Shown here: positions 29,257 through 37,859 of the stretch, piece after piece | Position numbering within the stretch: position 1 is the first letter of the stretch | How the letters are laid out: each line of letters starts with the position of its first letter | The notes under the pieces: generated by a model | Databases searched by the model: none | Seen by the model: only the letters and a program-made list of their open reading frames with translations | What the model was told of the DNA's origin: nothing | NCBI RefSeq assembly: GCF_001921745.1 | Contig: NZ_MRYA01000006.1 | Location: 101,579-165,578 of the forward strand | Direction of reading: 5' to 3' | Length of the DNA stretch: 64,000 nucleotides | Origin: Psychrobacter sp. Cmf 22.2 | Lineage (GTDB): Bacteria; Pseudomonadota; Gammaproteobacteria; Pseudomonadales; Moraxellaceae | Translations under genes and position numbers: made by a program

Positions 29257-29323
29257 GTGAGTCATATATAAGCTAAAGTATTGACGCTATAGATTAAACT
29301 TGACAATAGTAGTTTGCAATTGT

Positions 29324-29357
29324 GCCTATTTCTAGTACGCTAGACATGGGCTTTTTT
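29324..29357 (+). terminator. Rho-independent terminator of the patatin gene
   Basis: A 12-bp stem with one mismatch and one wobble (29324-29335 with 29340-29351) around a TACG tetraloop, followed by six T. Confidence 0.8.
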
Positions 29358-29472
29358 GTGTAAATAATAATTTAATCTATATTGATTCGCTTAGGGATAA
29401 ATGGAATAACCGCATTACAATCCGTCACAAGACATTCATAACCAGTTTGTTAATATAAAATAGAATTCTTAC

Positions 29473-29512
29473 TGACGTTAGCCGAGTTACTGTTTCATAG
29501 CTCGGCACGTCA
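29473..29512 (+). promoter_or_regulatory. Stable hairpin in the peroxiredoxin leader
   Basis: TGACGT-TA-GCCGAG pairs with CTCGGC-ACGTCA, giving 12 bp with a 2-base bulge and a 14-base loop, about 60 bases before the peroxiredoxin ATG. There is no T tract, so it is not a simple terminator. It may stabilise the mRNA or act in control; the role is inference. Confidence 0.5.
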
Positions 29513-29573
29513 ACGATAATAACAGAGCGCCTTGAGAAACTTTATCGCTCATTACTAATACAAGGAATTAAGT

Positions 29574-30212
29574 ATGGCACATTTACGTCTAGGTGATACC
29601 GCACCAAACTTTGACGCTACAACAACAGATGGTGATATCAATTTTTATGATTGGGCAGGGGATAGCTGGGTTGTGTTGTTCTCGCATCCTGCCGACTATA
29701 CGCCAGTATGTACGACTGAGCTTGGACGTACCGCAGCATTAGGTGGTGAGTTCCAAAAACGCAATGTCAAACCCATTGCGCTGTCAGTTGATGATTTAGA
29801 AGATCATAAAGGCTGGGTAGGTGACATCGAGGAGACTCAGGGTACTGCTGTCAACTTCCCTATCATTGCTGACTCAGATCGCACGGTCGCCGATCTTTAT
29901 GACATGATTCATCCAAACGCTGATAATACTGCCACAGTCAGAAGCGTCTTTATTATTGATCCAAACAAAAAAGTACGTTTAACGCTAACTTATCCTGCCA
30001 GCTGTGGTCGTAACTTTGATGAAATCGTTCGGGTCATCGATGCGCTACAATTATCTGATGAATACAATGTCGCGACGCCTGTAGATTGGCAAGATGGTGA
30101 CGACGTTATTATTCCGCCAAGTGTCAAAAACGAAGATATCGCTGCCAACTATCCTAAAGGACATACAGAAGTTAAGCCATATCTACGTACAACGCCTGCA
30201 CCAAATAAATAA
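29574..30212 (+). CDS. 1-Cys peroxiredoxin (Prx6 / LsfA type)
   Basis: A 212-residue peroxiredoxin of the AhpC/TSA family. The peroxidatic Cys46 is in HPADYTPVCTTELG. No second resolving Cys is found at the C-terminal position of 2-Cys enzymes; the other Cys is in YPASCGRNFDE as in Prx6 proteins. The length and the long C-terminal domain (VATPVDWQDGDDVIIPP) are typical of Prx6/LsfA. It reduces hydrogen peroxide and organic peroxides. The ATG follows AAGGAATTAAGT. A strong terminator follows, so it is monocistronic. A GST-family gene lies next. Confidence 0.95.
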   Translation: MAHLRLGDTAPNFDATTTDGDINFYDWAGDSWVVLFSHPADYTPVCTTELGRTAALGGEFQKRNVKPIALSVDDLEDHKGWVGDIEETQGTAVNFPIIADSDRTVADLYDMIHPNADNTATVRSVFIIDPNKKVRLTLTYPASCGRNFDEIVRVIDALQLSDEYNVATPVDWQDGDDVIIPPSVKNEDIAANYPKGHTEVKPYLRTTPAPNK

Positions 30213-30251
30213 GCTAAGTGCTGTAACCTGGTAAAACTACTGATGAAAGCC

Positions 30252-30286
30252 AAAAAACCTCATAACGCAAAGTTATGGGGTTTTTT
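30252..30286 (+). terminator. Rho-independent terminator of the peroxiredoxin gene
   Basis: A 15-bp stem with one wobble, loop GCAAA, ending in six T, about 40 bases after the stop. Confidence 0.9.
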
Positions 30287-30376
30287 ACTAATATTCTGAC
30301 AAGTATTAATAAGGCTTTGCTATGATAACTATAGTAGGCTATAACTATTATTGATCACCCTTCCACGGAGTTTGCC

Positions 30377-31033
30377 ATGAAGACATTGTATGTAACTCGT
30401 ACTGCCCCTAATCCACGTAAAGCACTTATTCTATTAGCGTCAAAAGGTATCGACGTTGATGATATGGATGACATAAATGTCGTAGATATCGACTTTGCTG
30501 CCAATGAGCAAATGTCAGATGATTTTACTCAGATGAATCCTATGCAAACCGTACCAGTATTAACCTTAGATGATGGTACCGTACTTAACGACTCTCAGGC
30601 AGTCTGCGAATACCTTGATCGCGTCTATGGTGAGCGTTCGGTGATGGGCAATGATGTGGTACAACGTGCACAAGTCTGCTCTATGCGCCGTATTGCTGAG
30701 TTTGAAGTTCTATATAACCTTATGCTGGCATTTCAGCACAGCCATCCATCTAAAGCGCAGCGCGTTGAGCAAGTACCAGAGTTCGTTGCGCCGTCTATCG
30801 CTCGTGCTGTCAAAGCATTATCTTATTTTGAAAACGCTTTAGTTGGTCATGAGTACCTAGTTGGCGAGCAACTGAGCTTTGCAGATATCGTGCTGTATTT
30901 AGGGTTGGATTTTGGCAAAATACTTAAGGTCAATCCTAATGAGCAAGGGGAAAATTTAGCGCGCTTTTATCAAATGATGAATGAACGTTTTAATATCAAA
31001 AAAACGGCCAAATCTATAAAGGACAGCGATTAA
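30377..31033 (+). CDS. Glutathione S-transferase family protein
   Basis: A 218-residue GST-fold protein. The N-terminal thioredoxin-like domain has MNPMQTVPVLTLDDGTVLND with the cis-proline and the glutathione-binding DSQAVCEYLD motif (residues about 74-83). The helical C-terminal domain has YLVGEQLSFADIVLYLGLDF with the GST N-capping box. It may detoxify electrophiles or peroxides, which would suit the neighbouring peroxiredoxin, but the two are separated by a terminator. SspA is a related possibility and cannot be excluded. Confidence 0.85.
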   Translation: MKTLYVTRTAPNPRKALILLASKGIDVDDMDDINVVDIDFAANEQMSDDFTQMNPMQTVPVLTLDDGTVLNDSQAVCEYLDRVYGERSVMGNDVVQRAQVCSMRRIAEFEVLYNLMLAFQHSHPSKAQRVEQVPEFVAPSIARAVKALSYFENALVGHEYLVGEQLSFADIVLYLGLDFGKILKVNPNEQGENLARFYQMMNERFNIKKTAKSIKDSD

Positions 31034-31072
31034 ATAAAATCCGTATAAACCCTCATTATAAACATACCTAAC

Positions 31073-31104
31073 AAAGGATAGTTAAGTTATTGGCTATCCT
31101 TTAT
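31073..31104 (+). terminator. Probable terminator after the GST-family gene
   Basis: AAAGGATAG and CTATCCTTT form a 9-bp stem with a 12-base loop, 40 bases after the stop. The T tract is weak. Confidence 0.5.
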
Positions 31105-31468
31105 TAATTGGGGAAACAAAACTAAAAGTTGTATATAGAGGCAAAAACTGCTGGATAATAAAACTAAAACATTTAGTTACATAAGGTAACGTAGTTATTC
31201 TTATAGTAGTTATACCATTTGATATCTGTCATATCGACTTAAATATTTAGAGTGTATCTTAAACAAGTAAACAAATTTTCTTAAATATTTGTTTACACAA
31301 GTCTTAGCAGTCCATAGTGAGAAAGTATACGTTGATCTAAACGCTTTATACTTTGTCTGTATCTGTGCGATATATATTTTCGTACGATGGTTGTATTTGT
31401 ATGACAAATTGATTAAAAAAGTGAAATGCTTCTAAAGAAGTTTAAAAAAGCCATAAGAGAGATGTAAC
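31105..31468. other. AT-rich spacer without a gene
   Basis: About 360 bases. A 65-codon minus-strand frame exists but looks like chance. I see no RNA gene. The promoter of the lipoprotein must be here, but no clear -10/-35 pair stands out. Confidence 0.5.
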
Positions 31469-32335
31469 ATGGTAAGTAAAATTTTAAAATCCTCTTTGCT
31501 GCCAAGTTTGCTAGCATCTAGCTTAGCGTTAACTGCCTGTAATAATACTTCAACCAGTAATGATACCAACGATACCACTGTAGAAAACGCGGCTATCAAT
31601 CCTGATGCCCAATCGGCACCTGCTACTCAAACACTAAGTGCTGAAGAAAAAATGAGTGTCAAGCTTGCTCGTTACCGTTGGACATTGGTCACTGCAAATG
31701 ATGTCGATAACCAGCCTATAACATCATTAATGGATATTAATGACCAAGTTGTTTTAAACTTTAATAAATATCAAGGTCAAAACATTATCAGCTATAGTGT
31801 AGGCTGTAATACTGTCAATGCGGTTTATCAGCTACAAGATAATATACTGATGACGGAAGACGGCATGGGTACAAAAATGCTGTGCCAAGATTTAAATACA
31901 GCTGAAAATAAACTGAATGAGCTGATGCAGGGTGAGAGCCAGCTAAGTTTGTCAAACGAAGCACCTCTAATTCTTACTCAAATCACAAGCGACAAGGCAA
32001 CTCTCGTTTGGGGAGGTAGGATGACGGCGCAAGCGAAGTATAATAGCAGAGGTGAGACGATATTTTGGGCAGTGGATGCAAACACCAAACCTTGCCCTAA
32101 CGATTCGGCGCAGAGTTGTCTGCAAGTAAAACCAATTACCTACGATGATCAAGGTATAAAGATAAACGAAGGTGAGTGGACAGCGTTCAAGGGCAGTATT
32201 GATGGTTATGAGCATAACCCTGATTATGATGAAGTGCTACGCCTGCAGCGTTATAAACTTGAATCGGATGACGACTCAGATGCAAAGTATGCTTATGTAC
32301 TCGATATCGTGATAGAAAGTTCAATGGCCAGATAA
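31469..32335 (+). CDS. META domain and DUF4377 lipoprotein
   Basis: A 288-residue outer-membrane-type lipoprotein. The signal peptide ends in the lipobox LTAC with C24 as the lipidated residue, followed by a Thr/Asn/Asp-rich linker. Residues about 65-180 resemble a META/HslJ domain (YRWTLVTANDVDNQPI; VGCNTVNAVYQL). Residues about 205-285 match DUF4377 (KPCPNDSAQSCLQVKPITY; WTAFKGSIDGYEHNPDYDEVLRLQRYKL). HslJ proteins are linked to heat and novobiocin resistance; the exact role here is unknown. A hairpin terminator follows. Confidence 0.82.
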   Translation: MVSKILKSSLLPSLLASSLALTACNNTSTSNDTNDTTVENAAINPDAQSAPATQTLSAEEKMSVKLARYRWTLVTANDVDNQPITSLMDINDQVVLNFNKYQGQNIISYSVGCNTVNAVYQLQDNILMTEDGMGTKMLCQDLNTAENKLNELMQGESQLSLSNEAPLILTQITSDKATLVWGGRMTAQAKYNSRGETIFWAVDANTKPCPNDSAQSCLQVKPITYDDQGIKINEGEWTAFKGSIDGYEHNPDYDEVLRLQRYKLESDDDSDAKYAYVLDIVIESSMAR

Positions 32336-32368
32336 ATACTGTTGTTCGAAAAGGAAGATATAACCATA

Positions 32369-32404
32369 AAAAGCACGTGCCTATAGAGCGCGTGCTTTTT
32401 GTTT
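32369..32404 (+). terminator. Rho-independent terminator of the META lipoprotein gene
   Basis: AAAAGCACGTGC pairs with GCGCGTGCTTTT (one wobble), loop CTATAGA, then a T run. It may also serve ruvC from the other strand. Confidence 0.85.
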
Positions 32405-32463
32405 AATGGTTAACGATATAGTAATATATTGCTTGATAGTTCATGTATCAGACAAGCAAGTGG

Positions 32464-33048
32464 TTAACGCAAATTTCCCAAGTCGTCTTCAGTTAAGCGC
32501 CAGCGGCCTTTTTTCTTGGAGGCACCGCGTCCACGCATTGAGCTATTAAGTAGTAGTTTGTTCATTGAATGACTAGAGTGCGCATGACAAATAGCACAGG
32601 CTAGACCATCAGCGGCATCGGCCTGTGGTACCACATCTAAAGATAATATGCGACAAACCATTTCTTGGACCTGCTCTTTGGCGGCAGCGCCATAACCGCA
32701 AACTGCTTGTTTAATTTGTCGTGCAGTATATTCTGATACTTCCAAATCCAATGCAACCATTGCTGCAATAGCGGCGCCACGTGCTTGCCCAAGCTTAAGC
32801 GCAGAGTCAGGGTTTTCTGCCATAAATACTTGTTCAATAGCAGCATAAATAGGTTCATTGGCATATTTTAGATGATACTGAGTAATACGAGTTAAGCCGT
32901 TAAAGATACGCTTAAGACGTTCAGGCATCTCTTTTGTGTCAGTGCGAATGGTACCTGCATCAATATAGGTTAACTTGTCGCCCGTTTGTTGAATGACTCC
33001 GTAGCCCGTCATACGTGAGCCAGGATCAATCCCTATAATAATTGTCAT
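32464..33048 (-). CDS. ruvC: Holliday junction resolvase RuvC
   Basis: RuvC, 194 residues from the ATG at 33048 ([17 protein letters not shown]); the frame extends seven codons further but the family begins here. It is the endonuclease that cuts Holliday junctions moved by RuvAB. Visible are the first catalytic Asp (GIDPGS), the Glu of [23 protein letters not shown], the [20 protein letters not shown] block and the C-terminal Asp pair in [13 protein letters not shown] basic tail (KKKGRWRL) ends the protein. It is about 16 kb from ruvAB and on the other strand. Confidence 0.97.
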   Translation of the reverse strand: MTIIIGIDPGSRMTGYGVIQQTGDKLTYIDAGTIRTDTKEMPERLKRIFNGLTRITQYHLKYANEPIYAAIEQVFMAENPDSALKLGQARGAAIAAMVALDLEVSEYTARQIKQAVCGYGAAAKEQVQEMVCRILSLDVVPQADAADGLACAICHAHSSHSMNKLLLNSSMRGRGASKKKGRWRLTEDDLGNLR

Positions 33049-33200
33049 AGTATTCTGTCTTACTTCCATTTTGTTTTATGGCTTAAAAATTAGCCTTAAG
33101 TTTGATAGTATAGCAATCAATCCCCATATACATGACATGTTAGCCATTTTAATTTTATGGCACTTAATTTTATAGTTTTTATTTGATAGGACGACGCTTT

Positions 33201-33821
33201 ATGGGTCAGATAGTTGGTATTGCCATCGTTTGGTTTATTATTGAGATGCTGATATGGTATTTGCTTGCTCAGTTTATGAGTGGCTGGCTTGTATTTATGT
33301 GGTTTATTGTCGCCGCTGTCATCGGTATCTCTCTTATTCGTAAAGGTATGTCGGCTCTCAATCCGATGGCCCAACAGATGAAAGCAGGAGGTATGATGGA
33401 CCCTGCCATGCGTCCGCAAGAATCGACCATGCTCAAGAGTGTGGCCATGGCAGCTGCAGGAATTTTACTATTAATTCCAGGTATTATTAGCGATGTGTTG
33501 GCGTTGCTCGTCGTACTACCTCCCGTCCAAAAGAAGCTTAAAGATATAGCTAATAACTATGTCATGAATAATCAACAAAAAATGATGGAGATGATGGCAA
33601 AACAAATGGGTGGACAGATGGGCGGTCAGAATCCGTTTGGTGGTATGGGTGGTCAAAATCCGTTTGGCGGTGCAGGCGGAATGGGCGGTCAAAATCCATT
33701 CGGACAGCAGCAACAGAATCCATTTGGTGATGTGTTTAAACAACATACTACGGTTGATGGCACAGCCAAAAATGTCCCAAAAGATGTAAAGAAAATTACT
33801 AAGTCTGCCAATGACGAATAG
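33201..33821 (+). CDS. fxsA: FxsA family membrane protein
   Basis: An FxsA-family protein of 206 residues from the ATG at 33201 (AGGACG upstream); the frame opens at a TTG six codons earlier. Three or four membrane helices lie in residues 1-120 (IVGIAIVWFIIEMLIWYLL; FIVAAVIGISLIRKG; AAGILLLIPGIISDVLALLVVLP), the last holding the family motif LLLIPGIISD. The C-terminus is a Gly/Met/Gln-rich tail with repeated QNPFGG units (about residues 140-180). FxsA is known for reducing phage T7 exclusion by F plasmids; its native role is unclear. Confidence 0.88.
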   Translation: MGQIVGIAIVWFIIEMLIWYLLAQFMSGWLVFMWFIVAAVIGISLIRKGMSALNPMAQQMKAGGMMDPAMRPQESTMLKSVAMAAAGILLLIPGIISDVLALLVVLPPVQKKLKDIANNYVMNNQQKMMEMMAKQMGGQMGGQNPFGGMGGQNPFGGAGGMGGQNPFGQQQQNPFGDVFKQHTTVDGTAKNVPKDVKKITKSANDE

Positions 33822-33866
33822 TTTATAGACATGACAATACAAGATTGTATAAACATCAGATATAGA

Positions 33867-33901
33867 AAAAGCCCCTCTTGTCCATGACAAAAGGGGCTTT
33901 T
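33867..33901. terminator. Bidirectional terminator between fxsA and 6S RNA
   Basis: AAAGCCCCTCTTGTC pairs with GACAAAAGGGGCTTT with one mismatch; A and T runs on both sides make it usable in both directions. It ends fxsA on the plus strand and can end ssrS on the minus strand. Confidence 0.85.
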
Positions 33902-33930
33902 AATGGTTATAACCTAGATAGCATAACCGA

Positions 33931-34127
33931 ATATAACAACCAGAGTGCCGCCGTAAGATGGTGACCCATGAACCGTGAAGTTCAGGGCGGATGTGTCATT
34001 GCCTCGGCAGGTTTCCTGATACACCGCAAGCGATGCAGGCATACACAATGAAGCAATAGATAGCACATCCAGGTAAAGCATTATCGGCTCAGGGAATAAA
34101 CATCTACTAGCCAACACTCTAGAATAT
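33931..34127 (-). ncRNA. ssrS: 6S RNA (global regulator of sigma-70 RNA polymerase)
   Basis: Read on the minus strand, the segment 34094-34081 is CCCTGAGCCGATAA, matching the highly conserved 5' block of E. coli 6S RNA. Further on come GACACATCCGCCCTGAAC, a GGTTCATGGGTCA stretch and TACGGCGGCACTCTGG, which match the E. coli 3' half. The ends pair: CTAGAGTG (34122-34115) with CACTCTGG (33947-33940), forming the closing stem. The length of about 197 nt fits the 184 nt of E. coli. A consensus promoter lies just upstream. Boundaries are accurate to perhaps 10 bases. 6S RNA mimics an open promoter and binds the housekeeping holoenzyme in stationary phase. The ygfA gene often found after it is absent. 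Confidence 0.88.
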
Positions 34128-34131
34128 TTTT

Positions 34132-34160
34132 ATATTAACTAATGGTATAACTGATTGCAA
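34132..34160 (-). promoter_or_regulatory. ssrS: Sigma-70 promoter of 6S RNA
   Basis: Minus strand TTGCAA (34160-34155) and TAATAT (34137-34132) are spaced by 17 bases. The start would fall near 34125, in agreement with the 5' end inferred from the closing stem. Confidence 0.75.
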
Positions 34161-34356
34161 GCCTGATTTACAGATTAATACTTTGCCTTAATCTTTGTTT
34201 TACCTATTCATGACTTCGATTTAGTAAAAATCTAAAAAGCCCTATAGACTGGTTAAAAAATGTCGAGTTTTCAGCTATTTTGAGTTTTGTGGTAGTATAG
34301 ACACTTTAATCTAATATAGCACTATAGGCGTTCATTCACTTGAGGAGCGGTAATCT

Positions 34357-36000
34357 ATGTCCAATACGCAACAACAATCAGAATCTATCACTGACAGTCA
34401 GGCTCAGCTTAATAATCCTAACAAAAAAGTGCCCCATGTCCTTATGATATTGGATGGCTTTGGGCATCGTGAAGATGAAAAAGACAATGCTATTGCTGCT
34501 GCAAATATGCCAAATTTAGATAATATTTATCAGCAATATCCGCATGGCCTGATATCAGCTTCAGGAGAAGACGTTGGTTTACCCTATGGTCAGTTCGGTA
34601 ATTCAGAAGTAGGGCATATGAACCTTGGCGCTGGCCGTGTCCTTTATCAAGATTCAACCCGTATCTCAAATGAGCTTAATAATCGCGAATTCTATAAAAA
34701 TGAAGCATTGGTTGAGGCAGTGAAAGCTGCTAACGAGTTAGGTGGTAATGTCCATATCATGGGACTGCTGTCTGATGGTGGTGTGCACTCGCATCAAGAT
34801 CATATCGAAGGTATGTGTCATTCTGCATTGGTACATGGTGCCAAAAACGTCTTTGTGCATTGTTTTTTAGATGGACGCGATACGCCGCCGAAGTCTGCTG
34901 ATAAGTATATCAATCGTCTGCGTGACTATATTAATAAACTCAATGCACACTATGAAGGTGGCCACGTGCAGATTGCCAGTATTATCGGGCGTTACTATGC
35001 GATGGATCGTGATAACCGCTGGGATCGCGTCCAAAAAGCTTATGAGCTTATTACTGAAGGTAGGGCTGATCGCCTAGCAACGCGAGCAGATGGGGCTGTC
35101 CAAGCGGCTTATAAAGCACGTGAGACCGATGAGTTTGTTAGTCCAACGACCGTGATTGGACGTGATGAGATGCCATATACTGTTGAAGACAACGATGCGC
35201 TTATCTTTATGAACTTTCGTGCTGACCGTGCTCGCGAGCTTGCGCAAGCGTTTGTGCTACCAGACCATAAGTTTTCAGGTTTCGCTCGTCAAAAGCAACC
35301 AAAGCTTGCTGCCTTTGTGATGTTGACCAAGTACTCAGACGTCTTGGCAGATAATGCAAAAACCAGCATTGCCTATTATCCAACCTCACTAACAAATACA
35401 CTGGGCGAGTATTTGCAGGATCAGGGCAAAACCCAGCTGCGTATCGCTGAAACCGAAAAGTATGCGCATGTGACTTTCTTTTTTAGTGGTGGCCGTGAAG
35501 CAGAATATGAGGGTGAAGAGCGCATTCTAGTGCCGTCTCCAGATGTAGCGACTTATGACTTAAAACCTGAGATGAGTGCCCCTGAAGTGACCGATAAATT
35601 AGTGGCTGCTATTGAGTCAGGAAAATATGACGTATTGGTTGTCAACTACGCTAATGGTGATATGGTCGGACACACGGGTATCTTTGATGCAGCGGTGAAA
35701 GCGGTGGAAGCGCTTGATGTATGTATCGGACGTATTGAATCGGCGGTACGGGCGGCGGGTGGTGATATGTTAATCACAGCAGATCATGGCAATTGCGAGC
35801 AGATGCAAGATTACGAAAGCGGGCAGGTGCATACTCAACATACAACGGAACATGTTCCTCTTATTTATGTTGGTGAGCAAAATGTACGAATACGTAGAGG
35901 CGGTAAGTTAAGCGATGTCGCACCTACTATCCTGACATTAATGGATATCGAGCCACCAGCTGAGATGACAGGTAAGAGTTTGCTGATTCCTACCTTATAA
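34357..36000 (+). CDS. gpmI: 2,3-bisphosphoglycerate-independent phosphoglycerate mutase
   Basis: GpmI, 547 residues, interconverts 3- and 2-phosphoglycerate using two manganese ions. The metal and nucleophile sites are [18 protein letters not shown] and [14 protein letters not shown] (phosphorylated Ser). Later blocks are [37 protein letters not shown] and [11 protein letters not shown]. The first 25 residues are a polar Gln/Ser-rich tail absent from E. coli. A GAGGAG RBS precedes the ATG and a hairpin follows the stop. It is monocistronic and serves gluconeogenesis or lower glycolysis together with pgk and the aldolase further on. Confidence 0.97.
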   Translation: MSNTQQQSESITDSQAQLNNPNKKVPHVLMILDGFGHREDEKDNAIAAANMPNLDNIYQQYPHGLISASGEDVGLPYGQFGNSEVGHMNLGAGRVLYQDSTRISNELNNREFYKNEALVEAVKAANELGGNVHIMGLLSDGGVHSHQDHIEGMCHSALVHGAKNVFVHCFLDGRDTPPKSADKYINRLRDYINKLNAHYEGGHVQIASIIGRYYAMDRDNRWDRVQKAYELITEGRADRLATRADGAVQAAYKARETDEFVSPTTVIGRDEMPYTVEDNDALIFMNFRADRARELAQAFVLPDHKFSGFARQKQPKLAAFVMLTKYSDVLADNAKTSIAYYPTSLTNTLGEYLQDQGKTQLRIAETEKYAHVTFFFSGGREAEYEGEERILVPSPDVATYDLKPEMSAPEVTDKLVAAIESGKYDVLVVNYANGDMVGHTGIFDAAVKAVEALDVCIGRIESAVRAAGGDMLITADHGNCEQMQDYESGQVHTQHTTEHVPLIYVGEQNVRIRRGGKLSDVAPTILTLMDIEPPAEMTGKSLLIPTL

Positions 36001-36021
36001 CAAATGTTACTTTTTTAGAAG

Positions 36022-36058
36022 AAAGGGGAAGGATAGTGTTTATCTTTCCCCTTTTGTT
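36022..36058 (+). terminator. Rho-independent terminator of gpmI
   Basis: AAAGGGGAAGGATA pairs with TATCTTTCCCCTTT (one wobble), followed by a T-rich stretch, 21 bases after the stop. Confidence 0.8.
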
Positions 36059-36095
36059 TGCAATATTACGCTATTTTTTGGTGGAATCTTAATGC

Positions 36096-36238
36096 TATAG
36101 TCAGTCCTATATAACAAGTACAAAAATTATAACGCGCTACTGACATAAGTTTTGTGCCGCATCGAGCTGCGTAGGTACAGTAAGCAAGGAAAAGTTATCT
36201 TAGTAGCACTGTACTTAGTTTATACTGGATCGACTATA
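36096..36238. repeat. MITE-like 143-bp element with terminal inverted repeats
   Basis: The segment opens with TATAGTCAGTCCTATATAA and closes with the inverted counterpart TTATACTGGATCGACTATA; the outer 20 bases match at most positions (TATAGTC, TCC, ATAA). Farther inside AAGTAC and GCTACT blocks also recur inverted, so the whole is a long imperfect palindrome. It has no coding frame. It lies in the spacer between gpmI and the protease gene. I see only one copy in the window, so repetition is not shown here. Confidence 0.5.
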
Positions 36239-36338
36239 TCTTATTATTATTGTGTTGCTGTTTTAGACCCATTAGCTCCTCTTTAGTGAGCTTGAAATCA
36301 CATAACAATGATAGGGTGATACATGTTCTTTATCTTAT

Positions 36339-37850
36339 ATGAGTCCTTTTATGCTTTCGTTGTCTTCAAAACTATCAGCCATACTATTTAAGTCAAAATT
36401 GCTACCATTTGCTATCTGTGATTCTGCGCTAAAGATAGGAGTAGTTGGGGTACTTGGGATAACTGGTATCAATATACCTGTACAGGCAGCCAGCACAGAG
36501 CCTGTTGGTATGAGTATGAACACTGATAACCCTACAGCAGACCTGCAACTGATCAGTTTGAATGTTGATGAGAGTACAGTAGATGGGAAAGCAGTAGGCG
36601 TAAATGACTTAGATATTGAAGAGAATACAGTTGACCAGACAGATGATGATATAGATGCATTAGGCGATGCTGCCGCAGTCGAGACAGTAGAGGCTGATTT
36701 GACTAATATACCAGATGAAGTTGCGCAAGTGTCTTTAAACGCCATCTCTCCTGAAACCTTAAAAACCTTTGTCGCAGTGGTGGACTTAGTACGTCGTCAA
36801 TATATCGATCCTGTCAACGACGAAGCGTTGTTCGATAATGCGATGAGTGGTATGTTGACTAAGCTTGATAGTCATGCTGAATTTTTGAATGCTGAAGCGT
36901 ATGAAAACCTACGTGCATTTACCGAAGGTGACGTGGGAGATGTTGGTTTAAAGGCAGTATACAAACCAGATGAAGGATATTGGGTAGTGACTGATATCGT
37001 AGATGAGTCGCCTGCTGATAAAAAAGATATTACTATTGGGGATTATATTCATCAGATTGGCGAGTTTAAGATTGATGGTGATAGGCAGTCTGATGATGTA
37101 GAGCAGCTACTTAACGGGATTGCCGGCACGCAGGTTGATGTGACCGTTTCCAAAGCTGGTCGACGCAAGCGTGTTATTACATTGCAGCGCAACAATACTC
37201 ATCGACAAAACATCGAGACCCGGCTTGTTGATGGTATTGCTGTTATTAAACTTCCTGCTTTTCAAAACAATACACGTGAAAAGATTTTGCAAAGCCTAAC
37301 CAGTCTTGATGCGCCCGTTACCGGAGTACTGCTTGATTTGCGTGACAACCCAGGTGGCGTACTGACATCGGCTGTAAAAGTAGCCAGTTTGTTTATGAGC
37401 GATACTGACGTGGTACAGGTAAAGAGTAGACAAAGTAAGCTGCGTACCTTATCCACCCAAGACACCGCTTTACTTAAACCTTTACCCGTAGTGGTTTTAC
37501 AAAATCGTTATTCTGCTTCAGCGGCAGAAGTGCTGGCAAGTAGTCTACAGACACAACAACGTGCAACTATCGTCGGTGAAGTAAGCTACGGCAAAGGATC
37601 TGTGCAATCAGTCATACCACTTAATGATGAGCAAGCCGTTAAGTTGACAGTGGCTCACTATTTAACAGCAGCAGGGAAAAAAATCGATAAGATAGGCGTA
37701 CAGCCTGATATAGCTTTATCTGGCAATGAGCGTACATGGGAGCAACAGGCTATCGATATATTGCGACCGCAAGTACACTCTTCAGGACTTCATTTTGTAA
37801 AAAAAGATAATAACTATAGCATGACTGATACAGCAAAAGATGGCTTATGA
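36339..37850 (+). CDS. S41 family C-terminal processing peptidase (CtpA type)
   Basis: A 503-residue periplasmic protease. An atypically long start (possible signal peptide up to NIPVQA, residues about 1-49) is followed by an acidic low-complexity stretch of about 70 residues. After it come a helical part (VAVVDLVRRQYIDPVNDEAL), a PDZ domain (YWVVTDIVDESPADKKDITIG) and the peptidase domain. Catalytic Ser is in NRYSASAAEVLASSL and Lys in SYGKGSVQSV; LDLRDNPGGVL is the typical substrate loop. It trims C-termini of periplasmic proteins. ATGs at 36339 and 36351 are both possible, neither with a strong RBS. It converges on pilR with nine bases between them. Confidence 0.9.
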   Translation: MSPFMLSLSSKLSAILFKSKLLPFAICDSALKIGVVGVLGITGINIPVQAASTEPVGMSMNTDNPTADLQLISLNVDESTVDGKAVGVNDLDIEENTVDQTDDDIDALGDAAAVETVEADLTNIPDEVAQVSLNAISPETLKTFVAVVDLVRRQYIDPVNDEALFDNAMSGMLTKLDSHAEFLNAEAYENLRAFTEGDVGDVGLKAVYKPDEGYWVVTDIVDESPADKKDITIGDYIHQIGEFKIDGDRQSDDVEQLLNGIAGTQVDVTVSKAGRRKRVITLQRNNTHRQNIETRLVDGIAVIKLPAFQNNTREKILQSLTSLDAPVTGVLLDLRDNPGGVLTSAVKVASLFMSDTDVVQVKSRQSKLRTLSTQDTALLKPLPVVVLQNRYSASAAEVLASSLQTQQRATIVGEVSYGKGSVQSVIPLNDEQAVKLTVAHYLTAAGKKIDKIGVQPDIALSGNERTWEQQAIDILRPQVHSSGLHFVKKDNNYSMTDTAKDGL

Positions 37851-37859
37851 GTAATGGCT

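Noticed and set aside
31210..31407. A 65-codon minus-strand frame in an AT-rich spacer
   Set aside because: No RBS or recognisable fold, and the base composition equals the surrounding non-coding DNA.
33914..34117. A 67-codon minus-strand frame
   Set aside because: It coincides with the 6S RNA gene; the conserved RNA explains the sequence better than a protein.
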